Source: CAZNYN01 sp964422205 (GTDB lineage Bacteria; Synergistota; Synergistia; Synergistales; Synergistaceae). From it: 9,274 nt of DNA. The position numbers were made by a program, and so were the translations under genes. Within the stretch, counting starts at the first letter, position 1. Each line of letters begins with the position of its first letter. The stretch spans positions 1-9,274 of the forward strand of contig CAYRAI010000060.1 in the NCBI GenBank assembly GCA_964422205.1, given 5' to 3'. Positions 1-5,639 of this stretch are shown one piece after another. Under the pieces are notes generated by a model. It was not told the origin of the DNA. It was given only the letters and a program-made list of their open reading frames with translations, and did not search any database.

Positions 1-150
1 TATATAATTAAAACAACGGAAGAAAATATTAAAGATGTTGTAGAAAGATATGAATCATTAAAAGACGAATACCATAAGTGTGTTGAAAAATATAAGACTA
101 TAGAGAGCAAATTCCCCGAAAAAAATGCGCTCTTTTCAGAAAAGCTTTAA
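1..150 (+). CDS. 3' end of an unidentified gene (C-terminal 49 aa)
   Basis: The first reading frame is open from the window edge to a TAA at 148-150. It has no in-frame ATG, so the gene starts upstream of the window. The visible peptide runs from YIIKTTEENI to ALFSEKL and is dominated by Lys, Glu, Tyr and Ile with heptad-like charge spacing. It looks like an alpha-helical or coiled-coil tail and contains two Cys-free helices' worth of charge around a single Cys. I recognise no motif and cannot assign a function. The stretch is clearly more AT-rich than the genes that follow. It converges on htpG, and the stem-loop at 161-192 lies between the two stops. That it codes is inferred from the clean open frame and the terminator placed just after the stop. 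Confidence 0.6.
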   Translation, partial: YIIKTTEENIKDVVERYESLKDEYHKCVEKYKTIESKFPEKNALFSEKL

Positions 151-160
151 GAGGGAAAAT

Positions 161-192
161 AAGCCGGTCCATTGGAAAAACTGGACCGGCTT
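161..192. terminator. Bidirectional stem-loop terminator between convergent genes
   Basis: A perfect 11-bp inverted repeat, AAGCCGGTCCA (161-171) and TGGACCGGCTT (182-192), encloses a 10-nt loop. It lies 10 nt after the stop of the upstream + strand gene and 15 nt beyond the htpG stop on the minus strand. The flanks are only moderately T-rich: TTGTATTGTA on the + side, ATTTTCCC on the minus side. I call it a shared terminator from symmetry and position; the weak T tracts leave its efficiency uncertain. Confidence 0.7.
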
Positions 193-207
193 GTATTGTA
201 TATAGTG

Positions 208-2094
208 TTATTTCTCAAGGAGTTTGCTGACAAGGTCTGTAAATTTTTTGCCGTCCGTCAGCGGTTCGCCGTCTGATATTGAGGCGAGACCCATAAGAAG
301 AGTGCCCCATTCAGTCATGTCCGTATTCTCATTTTCGGCTTCGGCGGCTATTCTCTTAATCAGAGGATGGCTCGGATTAAGCTCCAATACCTTCTTTTCC
401 TCCGGAACTTCCTGTCCCATGGAACGGAAGAAGTTTCTCATCTGAGGTGATATAGGCTCACCCTTCTGGACAAAGCATGAGGGGGAGTCCACAAGCCTTT
501 CCGAGAGCTTGACATCTTCAACGGCATTTTTGAGTGAATCTTTAATTCTTCCGATGAAGCCGCTCTTTTCGAGCTTTTCCCTATCTTCGTTCTCATCTTT
601 GTCCATGCCGTCGGGAAGATCTATATTTTCCGAAGATACGGAGACGAAGTCGTATTCCTTGAATTTGCGCGCATTATTGACCCAAATTTCATCTACTGCA
701 TCACCCAAAATGAGGACTTCAATATCCTTCTTTTTGAAAGTTTCGAGCTTCGGTGAGTTTTTAAGGTTCTCTCCTGTTCCGCCTGTGATGTAGTAAATTT
801 TCTTCTGGCCTTCTGTCATGCGTGAAATATAGTCTTCAAGAGAGGTGTTTTCCTCTTTTGTCGTATCGAGAAGAGCGAGCTTCATTATCTGCTCTCTGTT
901 CTTTGTGTCAGATACTATTCCCTCTTTGAGCACCATTCCGAATGTCTGCCAGAATTTCTTGTACTCGTCGGCTTTTTCCTGCTTCATTTTGCGAAGAGAA
1001 TCGAGTACTTTGCGTGTAAGGCTGTTCTTTATAATATTTGTCTGTCTGTCCTGCTGAAGGATCTCGCGTGAGACATTCAGAGAGAGGTCTTCCGAATCGA
1101 CGACTCCCTTTATGAAGCGGAGATATTCCGGAATAAGGTCGCGGCAGTCGCTCATTATAAATACGCGGCGTATGTAGAGCTGAACACCGTGTTTGCCCTC
1201 TTGATAGAAAAGATCCATCGGTGGACGCGACGGGATGTAGAGAAGGGCGCGGAACTCGCTTGAGCCTTCCGCTTTATATGTAATGCGCTCCATCGGGTCT
1301 TCCCAGTCGTGAGTTATGTGGCGGTAGAACTCTTTGTACTCATCCTCCGACACTTCTTCTTCGGGGCGGGTCCAGAGAGCCTTCATAGAGTTTACAGGCT
1401 CTTCTTTCTCGTCGTCCTTCTTTTCCTTGGACTTATCTGTCAGCATAATAGGATATGTGACGAAGTCGGAGTACTGCTTTATTATGCCGCGCAGAGTCCA
1501 CTCTGACAGGTAGTCTTTGATGTCATCGTGCTCGTCTTCGGCCTCTTTCTTTTTCATGTGGAGAGTTATGGTCGTTCCGTTGGAAGTGCGGCTGCCGTCT
1601 CCTATTGTGTATGTGCCGTCGCCTTCAGACTCCCAGAACGAGCTCTCATCTGTTCCAGCCTTGAGAGTTTCCACAGTGACCTTGTCCGCAGCTATAAAGC
1701 TTGAGTAGAAACCGACTCCGAACTGTCCTATCAGGTCGCTGCCCGATGAGGATTTTGCCTCCTGCATCGCCTTCATAAATTCCTTAGTTCCGCTGCGCGC
1801 TATTGTCCCAAGATATGAGACGAGCTCCTCGCGGCTCATTCCTATTCCGTTGTCGGATATTGTAAGAGTTTCCGCCGCTTTATCGACTGTTATGTCGATT
1901 CTGCCTTCTTTCGCCAAGTCTGCTACCTTTGGATTGCTGAGACCCTCTATGCGAAGCTTGTCAATCGCGTCGGAAGCGTTGGATATAAGCTCTCTCACGA
2001 AAATATCAGGGTTTGAGTACACGGAATGTATCATAAGTTCCAGTACCTGTTTTGCCTCACTTTGAAATTCGTGCTTTTCCATGTTCTGTGACAT
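208..2094 (-). CDS. htpG: HtpG, Hsp90-family molecular chaperone
   Basis: This 628-aa protein is a cytosolic ATP-dependent dimeric chaperone that remodels late-folding or stress-damaged client proteins, usually with the DnaK system. The N-terminal GHKL ATPase domain (about 1-215) shows ELISNASDAIDKLR at 35-48 with the catalytic Glu35 and Mg-binding Asn39, DNGIGM at 81-86 with the nucleotide-contacting Asp81, and GQFGVGFYS at 123-131. An acidic, lysine-rich linker spans about 220-234. The middle domain (about 235-500) holds LSLNVSREILQQD at 337-349, whose Arg343 is the family's ATP-gamma-phosphate contact. A C-terminal dimerisation domain follows. Length is normal for bacterial HtpG (about 620-640). 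The ATG at 2094 is chosen because AAGGAGGA (complement of 2101-2108) lies 6 nt upstream; the second Met, residue 5, is a poorer fit. It lies 71 bp downstream of clpB on the same strand and may be transcribed from clpB as well as from its own promoter. Confidence 0.97.
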   Translation of the reverse strand: MSQNMEKHEFQSEAKQVLELMIHSVYSNPDIFVRELISNASDAIDKLRIEGLSNPKVADLAKEGRIDITVDKAAETLTISDNGIGMSREELVSYLGTIARSGTKEFMKAMQEAKSSSGSDLIGQFGVGFYSSFIAADKVTVETLKAGTDESSFWESEGDGTYTIGDGSRTSNGTTITLHMKKKEAEDEHDDIKDYLSEWTLRGIIKQYSDFVTYPIMLTDKSKEKKDDEKEEPVNSMKALWTRPEEEVSEDEYKEFYRHITHDWEDPMERITYKAEGSSEFRALLYIPSRPPMDLFYQEGKHGVQLYIRRVFIMSDCRDLIPEYLRFIKGVVDSEDLSLNVSREILQQDRQTNIIKNSLTRKVLDSLRKMKQEKADEYKKFWQTFGMVLKEGIVSDTKNREQIMKLALLDTTKEENTSLEDYISRMTEGQKKIYYITGGTGENLKNSPKLETFKKKDIEVLILGDAVDEIWVNNARKFKEYDFVSVSSENIDLPDGMDKDENEDREKLEKSGFIGRIKDSLKNAVEDVKLSERLVDSPSCFVQKGEPISPQMRNFFRSMGQEVPEEKKVLELNPSHPLIKRIAAEAENENTDMTEWGTLLMGLASISDGEPLTDGKKFTDLVSKLLEK

Positions 2095-2120
2095 CTTGTT
2101 TCCTCCTTAAAATAAAATAC

Positions 2121-2159
2121 GAGCATGGAGCGGAGTATATTATAACCGCCCACATGCTC
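2121..2159 (-). terminator. Hairpin with U-rich tail between clpB and htpG
   Basis: Read on the minus strand, GAGCATG (2159-2153) pairs with CATGCTC (2127-2121), and an inner GCGG pairs with CCGC across a small internal loop. The 12-nt apical loop (2134-2145) is AT-only except for one base. The stem is followed by GTATTTTATTTT and then the htpG Shine-Dalgarno site. This fits a partial terminator or attenuator after clpB, which would reduce read-through into htpG. Its T tract is interrupted, so it may be leaky. The same loop holds a TATAAT box. Confidence 0.5.
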
Positions 2160-2168
2160 TTTTGACTA
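2139..2168 (-). promoter_or_regulatory. Candidate htpG promoter inside the intergenic hairpin
   Basis: The minus strand has a perfect TATAAT -10 box (complement of 2139-2144) about 45 bp upstream of the htpG start. An 18-bp spacer separates it from TAGTCA (complement of 2163-2168), a weak 4-of-6 match to TTGACA that overlaps the clpB stop codon. The -10 is convincing and the -35 is not. It would let htpG be expressed independently of clpB. Confidence 0.4.
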
Positions 2169-4787
2169 TTTATCTGCTGGATTTACCACGTGGATTACAA
2201 GGTCATTGCCCTGATTTTCCACATTAAGTACAGCTCCGTCCTCCGCAGTACCTCCTATAATGAGACGTGCTATCTGAGTCTCAAGCTTCTTTTGGAGATA
2301 GCGTTTAAGAGGTCTGGCTCCGTACACAGGGTCATATCCGTTCTTCGCCGCTACTGCAAGAGCTTCCGGTGTCACATGCAAAGTTATATTGCGTTCTTTA
2401 AGCCTTGCTTCAAGCTGAGCGAGCAGAAGTTTGACAATCTTTGTGATCTCTTCAAGTCTCAGGGGTTTGAAGAAAATTATCTCGTCGACTCTGTTCAGAA
2501 ACTCGGGACGGAAGCCGGAACGCAGAGCCGCCATAACATCGTTTCTCGCACTTTCGGATATCTCTCCCGTTGCGCCGTTCATGCCGTTTATAAGAGATTG
2601 GGCTCCTATGTTGCTGGTCATGATTATCACGCAGTTTTTAAAATTAACTGTGCGCCCGTGGCTGTCTGTGACTCGTCCGTCATCAAGAATCTGAAGCAGA
2701 ATATTAAAGACATCAGGGTGAGCTTTTTCTATTTCGTCAAAGAGAATTACGGAATATGGGTGTTTGCGCACAGCTTCGGTAAGCTGACCTCCCTCATCAT
2801 AGCCGACATATCCCGGAGGAGCTCCGACCAGGCGCGAGACAGAGTGCTTTTCCATATATTCAGACATATCTATGCGTATAATATTTTCTTCCGAGTCAAA
2901 CAGAGCTTCCGCAAGGGTTCTGGCAAGCTCCGTCTTACCTACTCCCGTGGGGCCAAGGAAGATAAATGAGCCTATCGGGCGTTTCGGATCCTTTATTCCC
3001 GAACGGGCGCGCAAGACAGCATCGGCAACCAGCTCAACGGCTTCATCCTGTCCCACCACACGTTCATGCAGAATATTTTCAAGGTTAAGCAGTTTTTCCT
3101 TTTCGCCTTCGACAAGCCTTGTTACCGGAATGCCTGTCCACTTGGCCACTATCTCCGCAATCTCTTCATCAGTCACTTCTTCGCGCAAAAGCCTTGAACC
3201 GCTCTTTGCTGCTGTGTTCTTTTCTTCGAGTTCGAGCTTCTTCTCAAGCTCCGGCAGTGTGCCGTGGCGCAGCTGAGCCGCCTTGTTGAGGTCGTATTCG
3301 CGCTCCGCCTTCTCTATATCGTGACGCACATGCTCTATCTCTTCACGCAGTGAGCGAACCTTGGCAATTCCCTCTTTTTCCGTCTCATACTGAGCGCGGA
3401 GAGTGTTTGCCTCTTCCTTCTGATCGGCAAGTTCTTTTCTTAGAGTTTCGAGTCTGTCCTTGCTTGCCTTGTCCTTTTCATTCTTCAATGCCGCTTCTTC
3501 GATTTCAAGCTGCATTACTCTGCGGGATACATCGTCAAGTTCGGACGGCATAGAGTCTATGTCAGTCCTTATCATTGCGCAGGCTTCGTCTACAAGATCT
3601 ATTGCCTTGTCAGGGAGAAATCTGTCCGATATATACCTGTTTGACAGCACTGCCGCGGCTACTAAGGCATTGTCCTGAATCCGGACTCCGTGGTGGAGCT
3701 GGAACCTCTCTTTTAGTCCGCGTAGTATAGAAATAGTGTCCTCTATGTCGGGAGCTTCAACAAGCACAGGCTGGAAGCGCCTTTCAAGAGCCGCGTCTTT
3801 TTCGATATAGTTACGGTACTCTTCAAGAGTTGTCGCTCCTATACAGTGAAGCTCACCGCGCGCAAGCATAGGCTTCAGCATGTTGCCGGCATCAAGAGCA
3901 CCTTCCGCCTTTCCCGCTCCGACGATAGTGTGAAGCTCATCTATAAAAAGGATAACTCTGCCTTCGCTCTTCTTAACCTCATTTAAAACAGCTTTTAAGC
4001 GCTCTTCAAACTCACCGCGGAACTTTGCCCCTGCGAGCAGAGAACCCATGTCCAGAGCGAAGATAGAACGGTCTTTGAGCCCTTCTGGGACATCTCCCTT
4101 TAATATTCTAATAGCAAGTCCTTCAACGACTGCGGTTTTGCCTACGCCTGGTTCACCTATAAGGACGGGGTTATTCTTTGTCTTTCTGCTCAGGATGCGT
4201 ATTACTCTGCGTATCTCCTCGTCTCGTCCTATTACAGGGTCGAGCTTATTCTCTCTTGCCGCCTTCACAAGGTCGCGTCCGTACTTCTCCAACACGTCAT
4301 AAGTATCTTCGGGATTGTCGCTTGTAACTCTCTGATTGCCCCTGACTTCCGAAAGTGTTTTTAAAAAATTCTCGGGAGTGAGAGAGAAGGCGGCAAAAAT
4401 TTTGCCTGACGGTGTGGAATTGCCCTCTGCCAGCAGAGCAAGAAATATGTGCTCTACGGAGACAAATTCATCCTTAAGCTTGTTCGCTTCGTCTTCCGCT
4501 TTGACCAAAAGAGATGAGAGACGCTGGGAGACAAAAATTTTTCCAGCCTCCTGCCCCGCTCCAGAGATCCTCGGACGTTTGCGCAGTTCCATTTCCAAAG
4601 CGGTTGAAATATTTACCGCAGGCACGTTCATCTTTTCGAGAAGTTTTGGGATAAGCCCGTTTTCCTGGTTAATGAGAGCCAGAGCCAGATGCTCTCCGTC
4701 AACCTCCTGGTGTCCGTGCCTTATGGCGCTGTTTTGAGCGTCGTAAAATGCTTCCTGTGATTTCTGAGTTAGTTTATTCATATTCAT
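2166..4787 (-). CDS. clpB: ClpB, Hsp100 ATP-dependent disaggregase
   Basis: This 873-aa AAA+ protein forms hexameric rings that thread aggregated proteins through a central pore, working with DnaK. Domain order is complete. The N-terminal substrate domain covers about 1-150. NBD1 has Walker A GEPGVGKT at 211-218, Walker B ending in D283-E284, and an arginine-finger pair at R336-R337. The coiled-coil M domain (about 405-530), the mark of ClpB against ClpA, interrupts NBD1. NBD2 has Walker A GPTGVGKT at 612-619, Walker B ending in D684-E685, pore loop GYVGYDEGG at 659-667, GFRPEFLNR at 758-766 and sensor-2 YGARPLKR at 822-829. The first pore loop reads KFRG (255-258), with Phe where E. coli ClpB has Tyr. 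There is no ClpP-docking IGF/L-type loop. Length is typical (about 850-880). The ATG at 4787 has GGAGGT seven nt upstream; a second Met at residue 3 is possible. It is first in a probable clpB-htpG transcription unit. Confidence 0.98.
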   Translation of the reverse strand: MNMNKLTQKSQEAFYDAQNSAIRHGHQEVDGEHLALALINQENGLIPKLLEKMNVPAVNISTALEMELRKRPRISGAGQEAGKIFVSQRLSSLLVKAEDEANKLKDEFVSVEHIFLALLAEGNSTPSGKIFAAFSLTPENFLKTLSEVRGNQRVTSDNPEDTYDVLEKYGRDLVKAARENKLDPVIGRDEEIRRVIRILSRKTKNNPVLIGEPGVGKTAVVEGLAIRILKGDVPEGLKDRSIFALDMGSLLAGAKFRGEFEERLKAVLNEVKKSEGRVILFIDELHTIVGAGKAEGALDAGNMLKPMLARGELHCIGATTLEEYRNYIEKDAALERRFQPVLVEAPDIEDTISILRGLKERFQLHHGVRIQDNALVAAAVLSNRYISDRFLPDKAIDLVDEACAMIRTDIDSMPSELDDVSRRVMQLEIEEAALKNEKDKASKDRLETLRKELADQKEEANTLRAQYETEKEGIAKVRSLREEIEHVRHDIEKAEREYDLNKAAQLRHGTLPELEKKLELEEKNTAAKSGSRLLREEVTDEEIAEIVAKWTGIPVTRLVEGEKEKLLNLENILHERVVGQDEAVELVADAVLRARSGIKDPKRPIGSFIFLGPTGVGKTELARTLAEALFDSEENIIRIDMSEYMEKHSVSRLVGAPPGYVGYDEGGQLTEAVRKHPYSVILFDEIEKAHPDVFNILLQILDDGRVTDSHGRTVNFKNCVIIMTSNIGAQSLINGMNGATGEISESARNDVMAALRSGFRPEFLNRVDEIIFFKPLRLEEITKIVKLLLAQLEARLKERNITLHVTPEALAVAAKNGYDPVYGARPLKRYLQKKLETQIARLIIGGTAEDGAVLNVENQGNDLVIHVVNPADK

Positions 4788-4818
4788 GGATTGTACCTCC
4801 CAACTATATTAACCAATG

Positions 4819-4848
4819 TTGACCATATATTGATATTATATAGGTCAA
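4819..4848. promoter_or_regulatory. Candidate clpB operator: TTGACC-N18-GGTCAA palindrome
   Basis: TTGACC (4819-4824) and GGTCAA (4843-4848) form an inverted repeat centred over the clpB -10 box. The symmetry continues imperfectly inwards as ATATA-type sequence on both sides. A repressor bound here would occlude the core promoter. No CIRCE-like sequence (TTAGCACTC-N9-GAGTGCTAA) is present, so HrcA control is not supported. I infer an operator from the symmetry and placement only. Confidence 0.45.
4823..4836 (+). repeat. Copy 1 of a 14-bp motif shared by the clpB and Lon-like promoters
   Basis: CCATATATTGATAT occurs here and again, exactly, at 5562-5575. This copy lies inside the GGTCAA palindrome and touches the clpB -10 box. 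The other overlaps the -35 candidate of the Lon-like protease gene. Relative to its gene this copy is inverted. It may be a shared regulator site. Confidence 0.45.
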
Positions 4849-4862
4849 ATAAAATCAGACAA
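4835..4862 (-). promoter_or_regulatory. clpB: Candidate clpB promoter
   Basis: On the minus strand, TATAAT (complement of 4835-4840) is preceded by a 16-bp spacer and TTGTCT (complement of 4857-4862, 4 of 6 to TTGACA). Transcription would start near 4829, giving a leader of about 40 nt that ends in the GGAGGT ribosome site at 4795-4800. It looks like a primary-sigma promoter. I see no separate heat-shock sigma element that I can name. Confidence 0.55.
4843..4859 (+). promoter_or_regulatory. CtsR-like direct heptad repeat upstream of clpB
   Basis: GGTCAAA (4843-4849), TAA, AATCAGA (4853-4859) follows the CtsR operator pattern RGTCAAA-NAN-RGTCAAA. The first heptad matches fully, the spacer matches, and the second heptad matches 5 of 7. 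It lies in the clpB -35/-10 interval and shares its first heptad with the palindrome. CtsR is known to repress clp genes in low-GC Gram-positives. If this genome lacks ctsR the match is probably coincidental in AT-rich DNA. Confidence 0.3.
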
Positions 4863-5035
4863 TGCTTGATAATAATAACCAAAGTTAGCTGCATCCAAAT
4901 ATTTTTTATACTTGCCATTTTTCTTCAATATTCTTACGGTAATGTGTTTTTATACAGTGTCTTAAAAAAAGTTTAGTTCTACATATAAAAATTCAGGAAA
5001 AATGAAAATTAAGAATCTATTTTTCAAAAATGCTC

Positions 5036-5063
5036 TTGACAACCTTTTGATATCGGGTATAGT
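5036..5063 (+). promoter_or_regulatory. csp: csp promoter
   Basis: A perfect TTGACA -35 (5036-5041), a 16-bp spacer and TATAGT (5058-5063, 5 of 6 to TATAAT) stand upstream of the cold shock gene. Transcription should begin near 5070, leaving a leader of roughly 48 nt. The strength of the match suits a highly expressed csp gene. Confidence 0.75.
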
Positions 5064-5068
5064 TGAAT

Positions 5069-5088
5069 AGTCGAGCAAATGTTCGATT
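5069..5088 (+). ncRNA. Hairpin at the 5' end of the csp mRNA leader
   Basis: TCGAGC (5071-5076) pairs with GTTCGA (5081-5086), including one G-U pair, around an AAAT loop. The outer bases 5069-5070 and 5087-5088 can extend the stem. It would form at or within a few bases of the predicted transcript 5' end. Csp leaders in other bacteria are known to carry temperature-sensitive or stabilising structures; that this one does so is an inference. Confidence 0.4.
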
Positions 5089-5104
5089 TATAATTTTTCC
5101 TGTT

Positions 5105-5110
5105 GGGAGG
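5105..5110 (+). promoter_or_regulatory. csp ribosome binding site (decides the start)
   Basis: GGGAGG lies seven nt upstream of a TTG at 5118-5120. It falls inside the codons that would be used by the alternative upstream TTG at 5103, which has no ribosome site of its own. It therefore fixes the start at 5118. Confidence 0.85.
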
Positions 5111-5117
5111 CAACACA

Positions 5118-5321
5118 TTGAAAAGCAACGGCACAGTAAAATGGTTCAACGCAACTAAGGGTTATGGTTTTATCACCACCGACGAAGGCAACGATGTATT
5201 CGTGCACTTCAGCGCAATCCAGGGCGACGGATTTAAGACCCTTGATGAAGGCCAGAAGGTTTCCTTCGAGATCACCCAGGGCAGCAAAGGCCCCCAGGCT
5301 TCTGACGTAGAGAAGATATAA
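5118..5321 (+). CDS. csp: Cold shock protein, single CSD domain (CspA family), TTG start
   Basis: A 67-aa single-domain nucleic-acid chaperone of the OB fold. It binds single-stranded RNA and DNA in the cytoplasm and melts secondary structure, aiding translation and transcription. The family opening GTVKWFN is at residues 5-11, RNP1 reads KGYGFI at 14-19, and RNP2 reads VFVHF at 27-31. Trp9, Tyr16, Phe18, Phe28, His30 and Phe31 supply the aromatic nucleic-acid face. The end, GPQASDVEKI, matches the usual GPQA.NV C-terminus. Length is standard (65-70 aa). I place the start at the TTG at 5118 because GGGAGG at 5105-5110 sits correctly before it; an in-frame TTG at 5103 would add five residues but swallow that site. 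It is monocistronic: strong promoter before it, terminator at 5369-5403 after. GC is higher than in the flanking spacers, as expected for a highly expressed gene. Confidence 0.95.
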   Translation: MKSNGTVKWFNATKGYGFITTDEGNDVFVHFSAIQGDGFKTLDEGQKVSFEITQGSKGPQASDVEKI

Positions 5322-5332
5322 CTATAAGAAGC

Positions 5333-5360
5333 ATTTCTTTATACTAATAATATAAGAAAT
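5333..5360 (+). other. AT-rich stem-loop in the csp 3' untranslated region
   Basis: ATTTCTTTATA (5333-5343) pairs with TATAAGAAAT (5351-5360) with one bulged T and a 7-nt loop. It sits 11 nt after the csp stop and before the main terminator. It could protect the csp mRNA 3' end, but there is no T tract, so I do not call it a terminator. Confidence 0.35.
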
Positions 5361-5368
5361 CGACTATT

Positions 5369-5403
5369 AGAGGATTACGGTTTAGCCGCAGTCCTCTTTT
5401 TTA
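5369..5403 (+). terminator. Rho-independent terminator of csp
   Basis: AGAGGA (5369-5374) pairs with TCCTCT (5392-5397). The stem continues inwards through a T-G and a T-A pair, one A-C mismatch and CGG/CCG, closing on a 5-nt loop. A run of six T follows (5397-5402). It is the right strand and distance to end the csp transcript. Confidence 0.85.
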
Positions 5404-5413
5404 TGATATAAAA

Positions 5414-5452
5414 GATGGCGGCGGAGGTAATTTTTCCGACCGTCATTTTTTT
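5414..5452 (+). terminator. Second terminator-like stem-loop after csp
   Basis: GATGG (5414-5418) pairs with CCGTC (5440-5444), and CGGA (5422-5425) with TCCG (5435-5438), separated by an asymmetric bulge. ATTTTTTT follows. It may be a backup terminator 11 nt after the first. The bulged stem makes it weaker, and an independent short transcript ending here cannot be excluded. Confidence 0.45.
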
Positions 5453-5561
5453 GAGAGATACGCAATTAATATATAGTATTTTTTCTCTTGCATTGAACAT
5501 TAATTTTAGTTTATTGTAACTGTGTGTTTTATCGAAGATATGCGGATTTTTATAAGAAGAG
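5453..5561. other. Gene-free AT-rich spacer before the Lon-like gene
   Basis: Together with the hairpins on either side this completes a gap of about 318 bp (5322-5639) between csp and the Lon-like gene. I find no open frame with a ribosome site on either strand; the longest small frame with an ATG (from 5539) encodes about ten residues. Weak -35/-10-like strings occur (for example TTGAAC near 5493) but none is good enough to call. Confidence 0.5.
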
Positions 5562-5577
5562 CCATATATTGATATGG
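5562..5577 (+). repeat. Copy 2 of the shared motif, as a CCATAT-ATTG-ATATGG palindrome
   Basis: The 14-bp CCATATATTGATAT seen in the clpB promoter recurs here. In this copy it is extended by GG into a perfect 6-bp inverted repeat around ATTG. The outer flanks (AAGA before, TTTTT after) also pair with one mismatch, so the RNA could form a small hairpin with a T run. It overlaps TTGATA, the -35 candidate of the Lon-like gene, as an operator would. Confidence 0.45.
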
Positions 5578-5599
5578 GTTTTTCGCGATGAATTATAAT
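5569..5599 (+). promoter_or_regulatory. Candidate promoter of the Lon-like protease gene
   Basis: TTGATA (5569-5574) and a perfect TATAAT (5594-5599) are separated by 19 bp, longer than the ideal 17. Transcription would start near 5606, leaving a leader of about 34 nt with AGGAGG at 5628-5633. The long spacer suggests weak basal activity or activator dependence. The -10 is the more secure half. Confidence 0.5.
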
Positions 5600-5639
5600 A
5601 TACTATAACTATTCAGAGAATACAGTCAGGAGGCTGAAC

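Noticed and set aside
2190..2969. A 259-codon open frame on the + strand, antisense to clpB
   Set aside because: It lies fully opposite the highly conserved NBD2-encoding part of clpB, has no ribosome site and no recognisable domain. It is a shadow of codon bias in clpB.
4791..4976. A 61-codon hydrophobic open frame upstream of csp on the + strand
   Set aside because: It begins inside the clpB ribosome site, lacks its own Shine-Dalgarno sequence and covers the clpB promoter. The Ile/Leu/Phe-rich product is what AT-rich spacer DNA yields by chance.
5103..5117. Upstream TTG as the csp start
   Set aside because: The five extra residues (MGGNT) do not fit Csp family N-termini, and their codons contain the GGGAGG ribosome site for the TTG at 5118.
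4788..5117. CIRCE (HrcA) operator in the clpB/csp divergent region
   Set aside because: I looked for TTAGCACTC-N9-GAGTGCTAA and close variants on both strands and found none.
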